DNA of 64,000 bases, taken from Tragulus kanchil. Lineage: Eukaryota > Chordata > Mammalia > Artiodactyla > Tragulidae. Shown here piece after piece: positions 22,601-34,922 of this stretch. The notes beneath the pieces were generated by a model. It was not told where the DNA came from. It ran no database searches and saw only the letters and a list, made by a program, of their open reading frames with translations. The translations under genes and the position numbers were made by a program. The stretch lies in contig JAIOJX010000027.1 of assembly GCA_022376925.1 (NCBI GenBank), positions 15,331,471 to 15,395,470 on the forward strand, in the 5' to 3' direction. Within the stretch, counting starts at the first letter, position 1. Each line of letters begins with the position of its first letter.

Positions 22601-24366
22601 GGAACCCCTGATAAGAAAGCCTAACGCAGCTCGGAAGAGACAACGGGCAGCGAGCCAGCGGAGCCGGGAGCTCAGTCCCAGGGACGAGAGGCTGGCGGTG
22701 ACGGCCCGCCCCTGGCCGGCTAAGCGAGGGCCTCCTGTCCACCCCGAGCCAGCCCGGCCTCCAGGGAGCCTCCTGGGAACCTCTGGGGCCGCACACGCCA
22801 GGTTCCTCCTTCAAGCCCTGCCTCTGTGGGTTTACACAGGACGCCAGGAGGAGGGCCCTGCCTCCCCACGGGCCCGCGGCCTTGGAGGCAAGCCCTGCCT
22901 CTGAGCGCCACTCCCCGCGGGACGGTGACGCCACAACGCCGACTGGCCTCCTGGGCCCTCCTGTCGGTGGCCACCCAGCTCGTCCGGGACCCCCGGGGTC
23001 CTGCTGCTGCTGGACCCCCAGGCCCCGGCAATACCGGGGGCTCCTTCGTGAGTCCCCTGGGGACCTGACCCATCACAGCCTCCACGCCACGACCACCCCT
23101 CTGGAAGGGCAGCACCTGCCCGGGTTTTACTCCACAGGACCCCCTGACGGGCGATGAGTCCACAGAACGCTGGCTCGATCCACACGGCCAGCCGCCACCA
23201 ACATGACATGGGCTGTCAACAGGTGTCGCGGAATGTTCAGATTTTTAAAAAGCATCAACTTTTACTGAATGGGACCGTGCCTGACCTCTGACTGTTTTCC
23301 CGGGTCAACTTTCATTGCGGGCTGGGAGCCGGGAGCTTCCGTCCGCGCGGCCACCCCGCTGGGAGAGCGGTGCCCACCTGCCTGCCGGACCCTGGGCCCC
23401 ACCCGGGACCCGAGCCCGTCACCGGGCGGCGCGGGGCTCGGGGCCCCGGACGGCGCTCTTGGCCTTCAGGGGTGTCCTCGGAGGACACGCGCGCGCTGCT
23501 CGGGCCGCCGGCGCGGCGACGCCCGCCGCCGCCCCCACCGCCCCCCTCCGGCGGCCCCTGCGGCGCCTGTCCCTGCGCCCCGCGACGCCAGCCCTCCTCC
23601 CGCCCGCCTCGCCGTCAGCAGGGCCCGGGCCGAGGACGCGGCCGAGCGCCGCCCACTGCCCCGCGGCAGCCTGGGTCCTCGCACCCTGTGATTCCCTCCC
23701 GGAACCCCTGATAAGAAAGCCTAACGCAGCTCGGAAGAGACAACGGGCAGCGAGCCAGCGGAGCCGGGAGCTCAGTCCCAGGGACGAGAGGCTGGCGGTG
23801 CGGGCCGGCCCCTGGCCGGCTAAGCGAGGGCCTCCTGTCCACCCCGAGCCAGCCCGGCCTCCAGGGAGCCTCCTGGGAACCTCTGGGGCCGCACACGCCA
23901 GGTTCCTCCTTCAAGCCCTGCCTCTGTGGGTTTACACAGGACGCCAGGAGGAGGGCCCTGCCTCCCCACGGGCCCGCGGCCTTGGAGGCAAGCCCTGCCT
24001 CTGAGCGCCACTCCCCGCGGGACGGTGACGCCACAACGCCGACTGGCCTCCTGGGCCCTCCTGTCGGTGGCCACCCAGCTCGTCCGGGACCCCCGGGGTC
24101 CTGCTGCTGCTGGACCCCCAGGCCCCGGCAATACCGGGGGCTCCTTCGTGAGTCCCCTGGGGACCTGACCCATCACAGCCTCCACGCCACGACCACCCCT
24201 CTGGAAGGGCAGCACCTGCCCGGGTTTTACTCCACAGGACCCCCTGACGGGCGATGAGTCCACAGAACGCTGGCTCGATCCACACGGCCAGCCGCCACCA
24301 ACATGACATGGGCTGTCAACAGGTGTCGCGGAATGTTCAGATTTTTAAAAAGCATCAACTTTTACT
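22211..24366 (+). repeat. Tandem duplication F (period about 1100)
   Basis: Copy 1 is 22211-23266 and copy 2 is 23328-24366. The first 350 bp of copy 2 has lost about 17 bases as scattered single-base and run-length deletions; after that the copies match closely. The bridge 23267-23327 is a collapsed version of the sequence after copy 2 (GGACC...TGACCTCTGACTGTTTTCC). Confidence 0.95.
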
Positions 24367-24420
24367 TGAATTCGGGGGACTGCAGTGTGCCGACATGCCC
24401 CATCGTGGTAACTCCTTGCT

Positions 24421-26580
24421 GGCCCTGACCTCTGACTGTTTTCCTCTAAGTCTGTGCTCAAGCCTGCGGCCCTTCGCGAAGTGCTGGCCCCCAGACAGAG
24501 GGTTTCCTTGAAAACGTGGCCACAGATTCAGAACGGATAGAAACCAGGAAGGGATGCGGAGCACGATTCCAGAGAAAGAGGAATAACTTGGAAGTGTGTG
24601 GGCCGTAGGAAGGACAGTGCGGCCTGCCTGGGCGCGGCACAAGCAGGCAACGGGGGGCCTGGGAACACGCGGCTCGACGCCTTCCAGGGACCGCCCTTGC
24701 CTCCAGGGCTGGGCTGTGTACCCATCCTGCTGACGACCCACTCCGGGGCAGGTGACCAGCGCTTTCGTTTCTCGGGCTCTCCCTATACTTGGGTCCCTTT
24801 TCTGTCAGACCTAACGCGGTGTGTAGAGAGGACGCGGCCCGGGCCGTGCACAGACCCACAGAGCCGCAGCCTCTCTGAGTCCTGGGGCCCACGTCCAAAA
24901 CCAGCAGCAGACGTTCCTCTTTCCTGGTCTAAACTCTTCGCTACCCTATCTCTTCGTCCAATCACGGGTTCCCAGGATGCATAGGCCTCTCATCTCTGAG
25001 GCCCCTCCGTGGTCATGGGTCAGCTGAAAATCAGGCAAATAGCCGGAGAGTAAAAAAGGGGAAGACATTTGACTGGGAGATACTGTGGGGAACAAAGAGG
25101 TGCGGACGACCAAGTCCATCGTGACGCTCTTCCTGCTGTTGACAACCAGCTCCCCCGAGGACCGTGCGCTGTGAGGCTGTGTCTCACGGACCCGCTCCTC
25201 CCGAGACCGGGAGAGGACCCACAGCCTCCCGAGGGTGTCTGCTCACAGCCCGGGTCTGGCTGTGCGGGCCGCGGGGCGGCTGGCCTCGCCAGGTCTGCGG
25301 GTGTGGGAGCAGACGGCGGGTGGAGCCAGGGACAGCGCGACGGTCAGCACGCCACGCTGGGAAGGGCTTCCAGTCCCTCCTACCCCAAATCACGACAGCA
25401 ACAAGGCTGCAGAGAGGAACAGAACGAACAGAGTCCAGCCTGGGGCTGAGATGGCACCCCATCTGCACACACGGACGGGGTCCCTCAGAGCCAGATGGCT
25501 CCTGCTGGCCCTGACTCGATTTTCCAAGTCTGTGCTCAAGCCTGCGCCCTTAAGTGCTGGCCCAGACAGAGGGTTTCCTTGAAAACGTGGCCACAGATTC
25601 AGAACGGATAGAAACCAGGAAGGGATGCGGAGCACGATTCCAGAGAAAGAGGAATAACTTGGAAGTGTGTGGGCCGTAGGAAGGACAGTGCGGCCTGCCT
25701 GGGCGCGGCACAAGCAGGCAACGGGGGGCCTGGGAACACGCGGCTCGACGCCTTCCAGGGACCGCCCTTGCCTCCAGGGCTGGGCTGTGTACCCATCCTG
25801 CTGACGACCCACTCCGGGGCAGGTGACCAGCGCTTTCGTTTCTCGGGCTCTCCCTATACTTGGGTCCCTTTTCTGTCAGACCTAACGCGGTGTGTAGAGA
25901 GGACGCGGCCGGGCCGTGCACAGACCCACAGAGCCGCAGCCTCTCTGAGTCCTGGGGCCCACGTCCAAAACCAGCAGCAGACGTTCCTCTTTCCTGGTCT
26001 AAACTCTTCGCTACCCTATCTCTTCGTCCAATCACGGGTTCCCAGGATGCATAGGCCTCTCATCTCTGAGGCCCCTCCGTGGTCATGGGTCAGCTGAAAA
26101 TCAGGCAAATAGCCGGAGAGTAAAAAAGGGGAAGACATTTGACTGGGAGATACTGTGGGGAACAAAGAGGTGCGGACGACCAAGTCCATCGTGACGCTCT
26201 TCCTGCTGTTGACAACCAGCTCCCCCGAGGACCGTGCGCTGTGAGGCTGTGTCTCACGGACCCGCTCCTCCCGAGACCGGGAGAGGACCCACAGCCTCCC
26301 GAGGGTGTCTGCTCACAGCCCGGGTCTGGCTGTGCGGGCCGCGGGGCGGCTGGCCTCGCCAGGTCTGCGGGTGTGGGAGCAGACGGCGGGTGGAGCCAGG
26401 GACAGCGCGACGGTCAGCACGCCACGCTGGGAAGGGCTTCCAGTCCCTCCTACCCCAAATCACGACAGCAACAAGGCTGCAGAGAGGAACAGAACGAACA
26501 GAGTCCAGCCTGGGGCTGAGATGGCACCCCATCTGCACACACGGACGGGGTCCCTCAGAGCCAGATGGCTCCTGCTGGCC
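24421..26580 (+). repeat. Tandem duplication G (period about 1070-1087)
   Basis: Copy 1 is 24421-25510 and copy 2 is 25508-26580. Copy 2 starts with a noisy stretch (GCGCCCTTAAGTGCTGGCCC against GCGGCCCTTCGCGAAGTGCT) and then matches closely. The join is at GGCCCTGAC. Confidence 0.95.
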
Positions 26581-26692
26581 GAGGAGGAAGGGCGATGCAG
26601 GGCCAGAGTGGAGATGCCGCTCAGGGGCTAAGGAGGGGGTCTCACCTCAAAATAACTCCCCAAGTAAAACTTCGGCTTGCAGGTAGAATCAA

Positions 26693-26729
26693 ATATTTAT
26701 ATATATATATATATATACACATATATATG
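26693..26729. repeat. (TA)n microsatellite
   Basis: An alternating T and A tract with a central TACACATA break. Confidence 0.92.
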
Positions 26730-27006
26730 CCTAATTGAGCATGTCAAGTAGTCATTCACTTTCAAAATCAGGTCTACTGCAATGAAAAATTAATAAACCC
26801 ACTCTAGTGCCAAGGCAGGGTAGGCACAGAGCAGGGGAGCGGAAGAGGAAGCTTTGCAGGGGAAGGAAGCTAAAACTGAACCGTAAGAGCCTATTAGAAA
26901 CAAGAGCCTTCACAAACATAGCACAGTTGTCTCTTATAAAATTATTATAATACTCTTTATACTTGATACGATTATATCAATAATATAGATTCACTTGTTA
27001 TTAAGG

Positions 27007-27012
27007 TTTATT
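27007..27012 (-). terminator. PRKCA: Candidate proximal poly(A) signal
   Basis: Minus-strand AATAAA within the AT-rich block at 26.94-27.06 kb, about 1.2 kb after the stop codon. It could give a short-UTR PRKCA transcript. Only the hexamer and the AT-rich context support it. Confidence 0.25.
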
Positions 27013-28173
27013 ATAAACATGCAAAGTTCATTGCATGATGCATTTGCAAAACATATTAAAATCCTCCTAGCAGTGAAACATCTACGAGCCGATGTGCATC
27101 CAGGTGTCCTGACTCTACAGCTCCAGGTGTGCCAGCCAGCGGGAACCGGGGCCGGGACGGCAGCGGCTGCTCGACCTGAGGCGGGGGCTGGGCGCGCGGG
27201 GCTCGACCCGAGGGCTGCGGCGGAGGTGGCCGGGCGGGCTTACTGTGCACGGCGCTCTCAGAGACGCCGCGGCCCGGGGAATAAATACGTACAAAACGGG
27301 GTGGGGCGTGTGCTTCCGCCTCCGGCAGCAGGCAGTGACGTGGCGGGGGTGTGGGGGGTTGGCTAACAACGCTCGTGAGGCGTGGCAAGGTCGCTGATGG
27401 CACCCTGGATCCCGTGCGGTCTCCCAGGGATGAAGATGCCGTCCCGCACACGGGGCCACCCCCGACCTGGCCTCCCGAGCTCCCTTCCAGGAGTCCGGAG
27501 ATTTGGCCTCTTGAAAAGAAACGCAAGTAGCAGGACAGCTCTCAGCCAGGTCGGCACAAGGTGACAGACACCCCCACACCCGCCTGGCGTTCTCTTCCTT
27601 CCTGTCTAAACCAGTAAGCGCTGGAACGTAACGGTGAGCGGGCAGACCTGACTGCGTCTCCCAGCCTCGCGGGCTCAGGGACCATGTCCGTGGAGGCAGA
27701 GGCCCCGGCGATTCCTGAAGCCCGCCCGGGCCCCGTTCCGCCTCGCTCGCTCTCTGGGATCCCGTTCTTTCCTTCCAAAGGTGTCTCGGTGGAGGTGTTG
27801 CAGGCCCCCCGGGCTTGCTGGGGTCGTTGGAACATCTCTGGTTGGGGAATCCACACGGTGAAAACCAACAGAGGGTTTGGAGAGCACATCACACTGGACC
27901 GAGAAAGGAGGGGCGGAGTCCGGCTGGTTTCCAGGAAGGGCCCCTCCCGCCAGAGGTCACCTCCCCCTGAGCGCGCTGGACGCGCCGGCTTCTGCTGAGA
28001 TGACGCCCGTGGTCGCCAGACCCTGGACCGCCGACGGGGTGGCGAGAGCAGCCCTGCAGTCCCCGGGCCGCCACCGGACACCAGGAGCACGGCCCAGGCC
28101 CTCGAATTCTAGGGCGAGGATCGCTCCCGCCGCGGGCCGGGGGCTGGGGAGGCGCGGCGTCCGGCGGCACGTG

Positions 28174-28338
28174 TCACACGGCGCTCTGGAGGACGGGGTG
28201 CACGAACTGGGGGTTGACGTACGAGAAGCCTTCAAAGTCGGACTGGTCGATGTTAGCGATGACCAGCTGGTCGGGGGGCGTCAAGACCGGCTGCCCTCGC
28301 GTGAAGAACTTGTCAAAGTTCTCCGCCCCTTTGCCGCA
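28174..28338 (-). CDS. PRKCA: PRKCA exon 17 coding part: AGC C-tail and stop, residues 619-672
   Basis: Encodes [40 protein letters not shown] and [14 protein letters not shown], then TGA (plus strand tca at 28174-28176). The turn motif Thr638 lies in QPVLTPP and the hydrophobic-motif Ser657 in FEGFSY; both are phosphorylated during maturation of PKC. The last four residues QSAV are the PDZ ligand known to bind PICK1, specific to PKC alpha. The acceptor is TCCCCACAG before TGCGGC, phase 0. Residue 667 is Val where I recall Ile in human. Confidence 0.97.
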   Translation of the reverse strand, partial: CGKGAENFDKFFTRGQPVLTPPDQLVIANIDQSDFEGFSYVNPQFVHPVLQSAV

Positions 28339-28762
28339 CTGTGGGGAGAGAGAGAGGGGACAGGTCAGCGGGAGTCACCCACGCGCCGGGGGCGCCTCTG
28401 CCGGGAGGAGCCGGCGGGCGCCGGGCCGGGCAGGCTGGAGGCATCCCGGAGGGCTTACGGTCGACGGGACCGAGCGCCAGGCAGGCGCCGCAGCTGTCAG
28501 AGCGCTCCGCTTTAAAAGGTCCTCCAACAGCCCAGCTGGGAGGCGAGCGTGGCCGGCGAGGAGCCGGCAGCGGGGACGCCGCACCTGCCGTCGCAGGGCC
28601 GTGAGCACGGGCACCGCTCGCTCGGGCCACCTGCTGCCCCTCCACGCCGGAAGGCCGGGACGTGGGCGGGAACGCCGCAGTCCCCGCTGACCCGAGGGGC
28701 TGGGAGGCTGTCGCACGCTTGGGTCTCTGCAGTTGTATTTGTAATAAAGTAAAAGCTATGCT

Positions 28763-29070
28763 GACTGCAAGGCGAGCAAAGCTGTCCATCCTAAAGGAAA
28801 TCAACCCTCAACACGCACTGGAAGGACTGAGGCTGAAGCTGAGGCTCCAATACTTTGGCCACCGGACGTGAAGAGAAGACTCACTGGCAGAGACCTGATG
28901 CCGGGAAAGACGGAAGGCAGAAGGAGACGGGGACGACAGAGGACGCGATGGGGCGATGGCATCCCAGAGTCAATGGACATGCGTCGGAGCAGGCTCTGGG
29001 GGTGGGGAGGCGGGGAGGCCTGGCGCGCAGCCGTCCACAGGCGGCAAAGAGCTGGGCACGCCTGAGCTGA
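28763..29070 (+). repeat. BovB (RTE) LINE, 5'-truncated 3' end
   Basis: CTGTCCATCCTAAAGGAAAT, CACTGGAAGGACTGAGGCTG, CCAATACTTTGGCCACCGGA, GACTCACTGGCAGAGACCTG, CAGAGTCAATGGACATGCGT and GGCAAAGAGCTGGGCACGCC match the BovB 3' end in order. It lies in PRKCA intron 16, opposite to the gene. Confidence 0.92.
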
Positions 29071-30926
29071 GCAAGCTGCGTGCTTCCTGCCCGCCCCCGG
29101 GAGGCTCTGAAGCCTCAGCCCCTCAGCTCATCTTGAGCCCTGCTGGGGGTGGCACGGGGACGGGCCTGGGCCATTCGTCCCCGGGCTCAGCGGGTCTGGG
29201 CACGTCTGGGCAGCCAGCAGACAGGTGGCCGTGGAGCCCCCGGCCGTGGCTCCAGCCGGAGGGGGCGTGCGCCGGCGCCCCCGGGAAGCAGAGTGTCTGT
29301 CTGTCTGTCCTGGACACCCACTCCTCTCCTCCGGGGCCCCCAGGGTGGGGCTCTGGGCGGAGCTGCCCCGTGGCGGGGCCGGGCCGTGTCTCAGAAACAC
29401 GGCAGCTCTGACCCCAGCTCAGAGGAGGGTGTCCTGCTCCCTCTCCAGCCACCAGGGGAGCGGCGCGCTGGGGTCCCGGGGCCCCGGGGGACGGCGGCAG
29501 CGAGTGCTGGGTGACACAAAGGGCCACCTCCCCCGCCCCCGCCCCCAGCTGGTACCGCGGGCAGCACGAGTCCATCCTGAGTCTGCAGGGGTCCCCGCAC
29601 CTTTTACTGGGCACCGCTGTGCGGTGAGGTGCACCCCATCTCCTCTGCAAAACGGGAGAGCAGTCGAGCCTGCCCTCGGGCCGCGTGCCTGGCGTCCACG
29701 GAGCCGGGAGGCGGCGGACGGCGGGCGCCCTCCGCTAGCCGGGCTGCACCTGCGCCCCTCCTCCCCCGCGTCGCCTCCCTCTTCCGAAGCTTGCCTCTGC
29801 TCTCCCTTCCCCACCCTCGTATCCAACACATTCTGCTCCTCAGCGTCTGTCTCGGCGGAAAGTGGATCACGCGTTCAGGCGAAGCTTCCTTCCGGGGCTT
29901 TGATTCTTGTCAGCAACCGTCTGCTCCTCGGCTGGAGGCGAGGTCAGGCCAGTGACTGTCGGGCGGGGACACGGGGACCGAGGAGGGCTCTTGGGCCTTC
30001 CAGGCACGCTGCACACGGCTGCCACACGGCCGCCCTGCTCAGCCCTCGGCTCTGCCGGCCGCGCGCGGGACGGGCCTCTCCCTCCACGACCCACGCTTCC
30101 CGAGCACAGAGCGCCTCGGAGCAAACGCCAGCACAGGCTCCCGCGTGCACGGTCCACTCTGACCCATTGAGACTCGGGGCTCTTCAAGGAAGAAAGGACA
30201 GGCAGCTTCTTCCTGAGAACCAGTCACGGGCTGCAGCGGGTCCTCAGGAAAGCCGACCGACAGCCACCGACGCCGGCCACGGCCGGGCCCCACTCGCTGG
30301 GACGAGGGGTGGGGTGGGGCAGGCAGGAGGTGGCCGAGCCCAGCGGGTGCCCGGACCCTTCCTCCGGCCGGCCCGAGACCGGACACCCTTCGCGCTCAGA
30401 GCAGAGCCTCTGCCCCGGGGGGGACGGAGAAGCGCCCAGAGGCCGGGAGCCTCACGTGGCCTCGGGAAGTGCTCGTGCCACCCCGTGACGACGGGGGCCC
30501 CAGCTGGTGCGCGCTCAGGGAGCAGCACGTGGGCCCTCTTCATGGGCGGTCAGGCCCGATGCAGACCCGAGAGGCCGCACGCACCGTGGGCGCCGGCGTG
30601 GACGCGGCACTGGCTCACACGTGATGGACGGATGACGCGGTTAACAGTCGCCTCCCATCTCCGCTCTGGACCCAGGACTGCACCCCTGTCTCTGGACATT
30701 CCTGCCCTTCTGGCAACGTCATCGATGAGTAAAATGGAGGGGACGCCAGGCAGCAGATGTACCACATCAGGGGGCGCGGCGGCTGCGGGGATGCCGTCCC
30801 CCCCACTGGAGCCCGCGAGGCAGCGGTCCACCCGCAGCCTCCGCACCTGGGCAGAGGGCCGTGGGGCACACACGGAGCCTGCACCTCGGCCGCCAGCCGC
30901 TCAACGGCGACGCTCGCCCGAGAGGC

Positions 30927-33144
30927 CAGTGGAACACGCCACACGCATGCTGGTCTCAAGCCTGCCTTCACACCGGGTGTCCAGGAGACCCAGAGGTGAG
31001 CCCCGTGGTCCCCGGCACGGGAGTCAGGGCGAGCGGGTGAGTAGCTTGAAAACGCGGAGTCACAGAGCAAAGCACCAAACCAAGCCCGGGAGAGAGGGGG
31101 GTGGCCGACGAGGCCGGAGGAGAGGTGGGCAGCCCAGCAAGGGGGACAGGACCGTCCTCGGGGCGCGGGGACCATCTGCTGGGGACCAGGCCCAGCAGCT
31201 TCACCTGGGGAAGCCACACATGTGTCCCAAGCCCTGGCCTGGGCTGCCGACCGGCACCGTGGTCCCGGCAGAGGGGCGGGGGACACCGTCGCCGACAGGC
31301 TCGGTCCCCTGACGTCTAGCTAAAGGCCAGTGGGAGGGACGAGCGGGGACCTCCGGGAGGTCACACCCATGCCAGGGAACCGTGGTGAGGGGCTGAGCCG
31401 CCAGGTGGCCTCAGGGCACCTGACCGCCTGAGCCAGCATGCCGCGGGCAGGGGCTCTGTGCACGACCCAGGCAAGCGGGAGCCCCCCAGCGGTTAGGAAG
31501 TGCGGTTAGTCGGTGCATTGCGACACGCAGGGTTCAGAGAGGTGCTCACCGAAGGCCGGGATGCCCACTGGAGCCAGTGCATTTTGGTGCAGAAAGTCTG
31601 GAGGGCGAGAACGGACAGAGGAGACGGTGTGGCAGAGAGCCAGTGCCCGCGCAGGGGAGCCGCAGGCCCACGTGAGCGGCGCGGGCACGTCCGAGCCGGC
31701 CTGCGGGCCCCAGCGCAGGGGTCACGCGTGCACAGAAACGAGCGTGCGCAGCGGCGCGGTCCCCGGGGAGGGAGAGCTCGCCCTTCATCTTATGTCCTTC
31801 CCTACTGCCTGCCTGCCTCTCACCACACAGAGTTCGTATCTTAATGATGGTTTTAAAAAATGGACCGAGGCCTCTTTCACCTCCTGCCAGCGTTCCCTGG
31901 AGACGGGCCCTGGTTTTCTGACAAAATTCCACCGGATTGCTCTCACCCGCAGAGCCTCTCAGGAAAGGAGAGGCGGGTCAGGAGGCGGTGCCCATCAATG
32001 GAGCCCTCTCAGGAACCTCAGGAGAAGGCAGTCCCGGGTCATGGAAGGATCGGCAGCCCAGTGGAACACGCCACGCATGCTGGTCTCAAGCCTGCCTTCA
32101 CACCGGGTGTCCAGGAGACCCAGAGGTGAGCCCCGTGGTCCCCGGCACGGGAGTCAGGGCGAGCGGGTGAGTAGCTTGAAAACGCGGAGTCACAGAGCAA
32201 AGCACCAAACCAAGCCCGGGAGAGAGGGGGGTGGCCGACGAGGCCGGAGGAGAGGTGGGCAGCCCAGCAAGGGGGACAGGACCGTCCTCGGGGCGCGGGG
32301 ACCATCTGCTGGGGACCAGGCCCAGCAGCTTCACCTGGGGAAGCCACACATGTGTCCCAAGCCCTGGCCTGGGCTGCCGACCGGCACCGTGGTCCCGGCA
32401 GAGGGGCGGGGGACACCGTCGCCGACAGGCTCGGTCCCCTGACGTCTAGCTAAAGGCCAGTGGGAGGGACGAGCGGGGACCTCCGGGAGGTCACACCCAT
32501 GCCAGGGAACCGTGGTGAGGGGCTGAGCCGCCAGGTGGCCTCAGGGCACCTGACCGCCTGAGCCAGCATGCCGCGGGCAGGGGCTCTGTGCACGACCCAG
32601 GCAAGCGGGAGCCCCCCAGCGGTTAGGAAGTGCGGTTAGTCGGTGCATTGCGACACGCAGGGTTCAGAGAGGTGCTCACCGAAGGCCGGGATGCCCACTG
32701 GAGCCAGTGCATTTTGGTGCAGAAAGTCTGGAGGGCGAGAACGGACAGAGGAGACGGTGTGGCAGAGAGCCAGTGCCCGCGCAGGGGAGCCGCAGGCCCA
32801 CGTGAGCGGCGCGGGCACGTCCGAGCCGGCCTGCGGGCCCCAGCGCAGGGGTCACGCGTGCACAGAAACGAGCGTGCGCAGCGGCGCGGTCCCCGGGGAG
32901 GGAGAGCTCGCCCTTCATCTTATGTCCTTCCCTACTGCCTGCCTGCCTCTCACCACACAGAGTTCGTATCTTAATGATGGTTTTAAAAAATGGACCGAGG
33001 CCTCTTTCACCTCCTGCCAGCGTTCCCTGGAGACGGGCCCTGGTTTTCTGACAAAATTCCACCGGATTGCTCTCACCCACCCGCAGAGCCTCTCAGGAAA
33101 GGAGAGGCGCCGGGTCAGGAGGCGGCTGCCCATCAATGGAGCCT
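30927..33144 (+). repeat. Tandem duplication H (period about 1131)
   Basis: Copy 1 is 30927-32005 and copy 2 is 32059-33144. The bridge 32006-32058 is a damaged short form of the Bov-tA SINE that follows copy 2, ending AAGGATCGGCAGCCCA as at 33226, and then jumps back to CAGTGGAACACGCC. Confidence 0.95.
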
Positions 33145-33325
33145 CCCTGGTGGCTCAGATGGTGAAGGGTCACCTGCAGCGCAGGACAACCCGGTCAGTC
33201 CCTGGGTCGGGAAGGTCCCCTGGAGAAGGATCGGCAGCCCACTCCAGTGTTCCTGCCTGGAGAGTCCCACAGACAGAGGAGCCTGGCGGGCTGCCAAGAG
33301 TCAGACACGACGGAGCCACTAACGC
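33141..33325 (+). repeat. Bov-tA SINE
   Basis: GCCTCCCTGGTGGCTCAGAT, GTCCCTGGGTCGGGAAGGTC, CCACTCCAGTGTTCCTGCCT, GAGGAGCCTGGCGGGCTGCC and GAGTCAGACACGACGGAGCC: a full-length, well-preserved copy. Confidence 0.95.
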
Positions 33326-34116
33326 TCTAGCCCTCGGCCACCGACAGACACACTGAGCAGGCGCTCCCGCAGGGCTGAGGGCCGCGAGCCTGACGGCGCA
33401 GGCCCAGCCTCGCCGTGGCCTGCGTGCCCCGGAGTGACACCATGCTCGCCTCCGGGGCTTTCTTTACGCTAACGGCCGGCTTCACGGCGCTCACGGCTGC
33501 TGCTCCAAGAGGGGCTGTTGTCCCGGGCAGCATCGTGGGGACCTTCCCTCCGGACCACGGGGCCGGTCGACTCCCACGGCCGGTGGGCTGCAGGGTCTGC
33601 GTTGTCCCATCACCGCCGCCCGGTCCTCCCTGAGCCTTGTGAGAGAACTGTTTATTCATATTGATAATTATTTAAATGTCTCATTTCTTTCCATTTCTCT
33701 TTTGAGCAGAAAAGCATTTGGGAGCCTAATTACCAAGAAATAGGAAGACTTTCTGGCTCCAATTAACCAAGGAGAGGAGGCTGTCTCAGGCACGCTCCAG
33801 GCTTAAACCGGCCTCAGCCCGTCACCTACGGCAGCCTCGAGTCCCCACGGCTGGCTAGTGCGCCTGTGCTGCCGGCGATGCTCCGAGTCTTGGGCATCTG
33901 ACCTTAATCAGCATCGCAGTGGCTGGCTGCACAGGAAGGCCACGAGGAGGACCCCGCCTGCCACCTGGGAGCGCTGATGAGACGTGGCCCGCGGCTGCCC
34001 GGGGCACCCATTCAGCCACTCCGGTCCTGCTCCTGCTGCAACCCGGAGAGCTCCGCTCCCTGTAGGCAACTTCTCAGAGCAGCTATCGGAAGGCCACAGC
34101 ACAGGGGGTGCCCGTG

Positions 34117-34326
34117 AAAGCGCACGTGCAGTTGCTCAGTCATGTCCGGCGCCCGGCGACCCCACGGGCTGCCGCCCACCAGGCTCGGCTGTCCACGGGC
34201 TTCCCCAGGCAAGAAGACTGCAGAGGGGTGCCATGCCCCCGTCCAGGGCGTCCTCCCGACCGGGGATGGAACCCGGGGCTCCTGCACGGCGAGCGGCTCG
34301 TTTACTGTCTGAGTCGCCAGGGCGGC
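34117..34326 (-). repeat. Bov-tA SINE (copy at 35243-35452)
   Basis: Reverse-complement Bov-tA: GCAGTTGCTCAGTCATGTCC, CCACCAGGCTCGGCTGTCCA, TCCCGACCGGGGATGGAACC and TGTCTGAGTCGCCAGGGCGG. Confidence 0.85.
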
Positions 34327-34755
34327 CTGAAGCGCCCTCAGCTCTAGGCAGCGCGCGTGAGCCGTGGCGCTGGGCGCCTGCAGCCTGCTCTCCAGAGCCT
34401 CAGGAGAGGAAGCGGCGGCGTGTGCTGCTCCGCGCCACGCCTCCCAGGGGTGCAGGGCAGAAGGAAGGTGAGCGCTCAGGGAACCTGGGTGGAGGAGATG
34501 CAGCAGTCTCGGCAGCGCTTCTGCAAGTCTGAAACTGGGATTATTTCAACACGAATACCAAAGCCTCAGAAAGAACTCGGCACTAATTCTGATAATGAAA
34601 CTGTCGTCAACTGCCCTGTGAGGTAAAGGACCAGGAGGCAGCTCCGAGCCTGTGCCTCGGCACAGCCCAGACGAAGGCTCTCCTCTTCCGCTTTCTGTCT
34701 CTGTTAGATAAAGTAACAGCAGGTGTTTCCCAGGGAAGGCCCCTTGATACAGACA

Positions 34756-34922
34756 GTGAAGTCGCTGAGTCGTGTAGAACCCTCTGCGACCCACGGACGA
34801 GCCATGGGCTTCTTCAGGCGAGAATACTGGGGAGTGTCGCCCATCCCTCCTCCAGGGGGTCTTCCCGACCCGAGGATCAAACTGGGGTCTCCCGCTTTGC
34901 AGAAGCCTGTTCCACAGGCCTG
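34756..34922 (-). repeat. Bov-tA SINE fragment (copy at 35882-36048)
   Basis: GAAGTCGCTGAGTCGTGTAG, TTCTTCAGGCGAGAATACTG and GGGGGTCTTCCCGACCCGAG match the minus-strand SINE. The 5' end is missing. Confidence 0.85.

Larger units (their letters stand above)
19020..28173 (-). other. PRKCA: Probable PRKCA 3' UTR (extent inferred)
   Basis: No coding sequence follows the stop. The human transcript has a 3' UTR of more than 6 kb (known), and after removing one copy of duplications E, F and G this stretch is about 5.9 kb, which is of the right order. Minus-strand AATAAA signals lie at 27012-27007, 21266-21261, 20142-20137 and 19049-19044. AT-rich blocks at 26.69-27.06 kb and 21.24-21.39 kb stand out in otherwise GC-rich sequence. 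Ruminant SINEs and LINEs, common elsewhere in the window, are absent here as far as I can see, as expected for a transcribed UTR under some constraint. The distal end is a guess. Confidence 0.45.

Noticed and set aside
21693..22904. Overlapping frames of 200-260 codons on both strands
   Set aside because: CpG-rich probable UTR. The parallel frames in copy F are shifted by indels, which shows no coding constraint.
29225..31312. A 695-codon plus-strand open frame
   Set aside because: It lies in GC-rich PRKCA intron 16 on the opposite strand, is rich in Arg, Pro, Gly and Ala, and runs straight through the start of duplication H. It shows no domain. Low stop density in CpG-rich DNA explains it.
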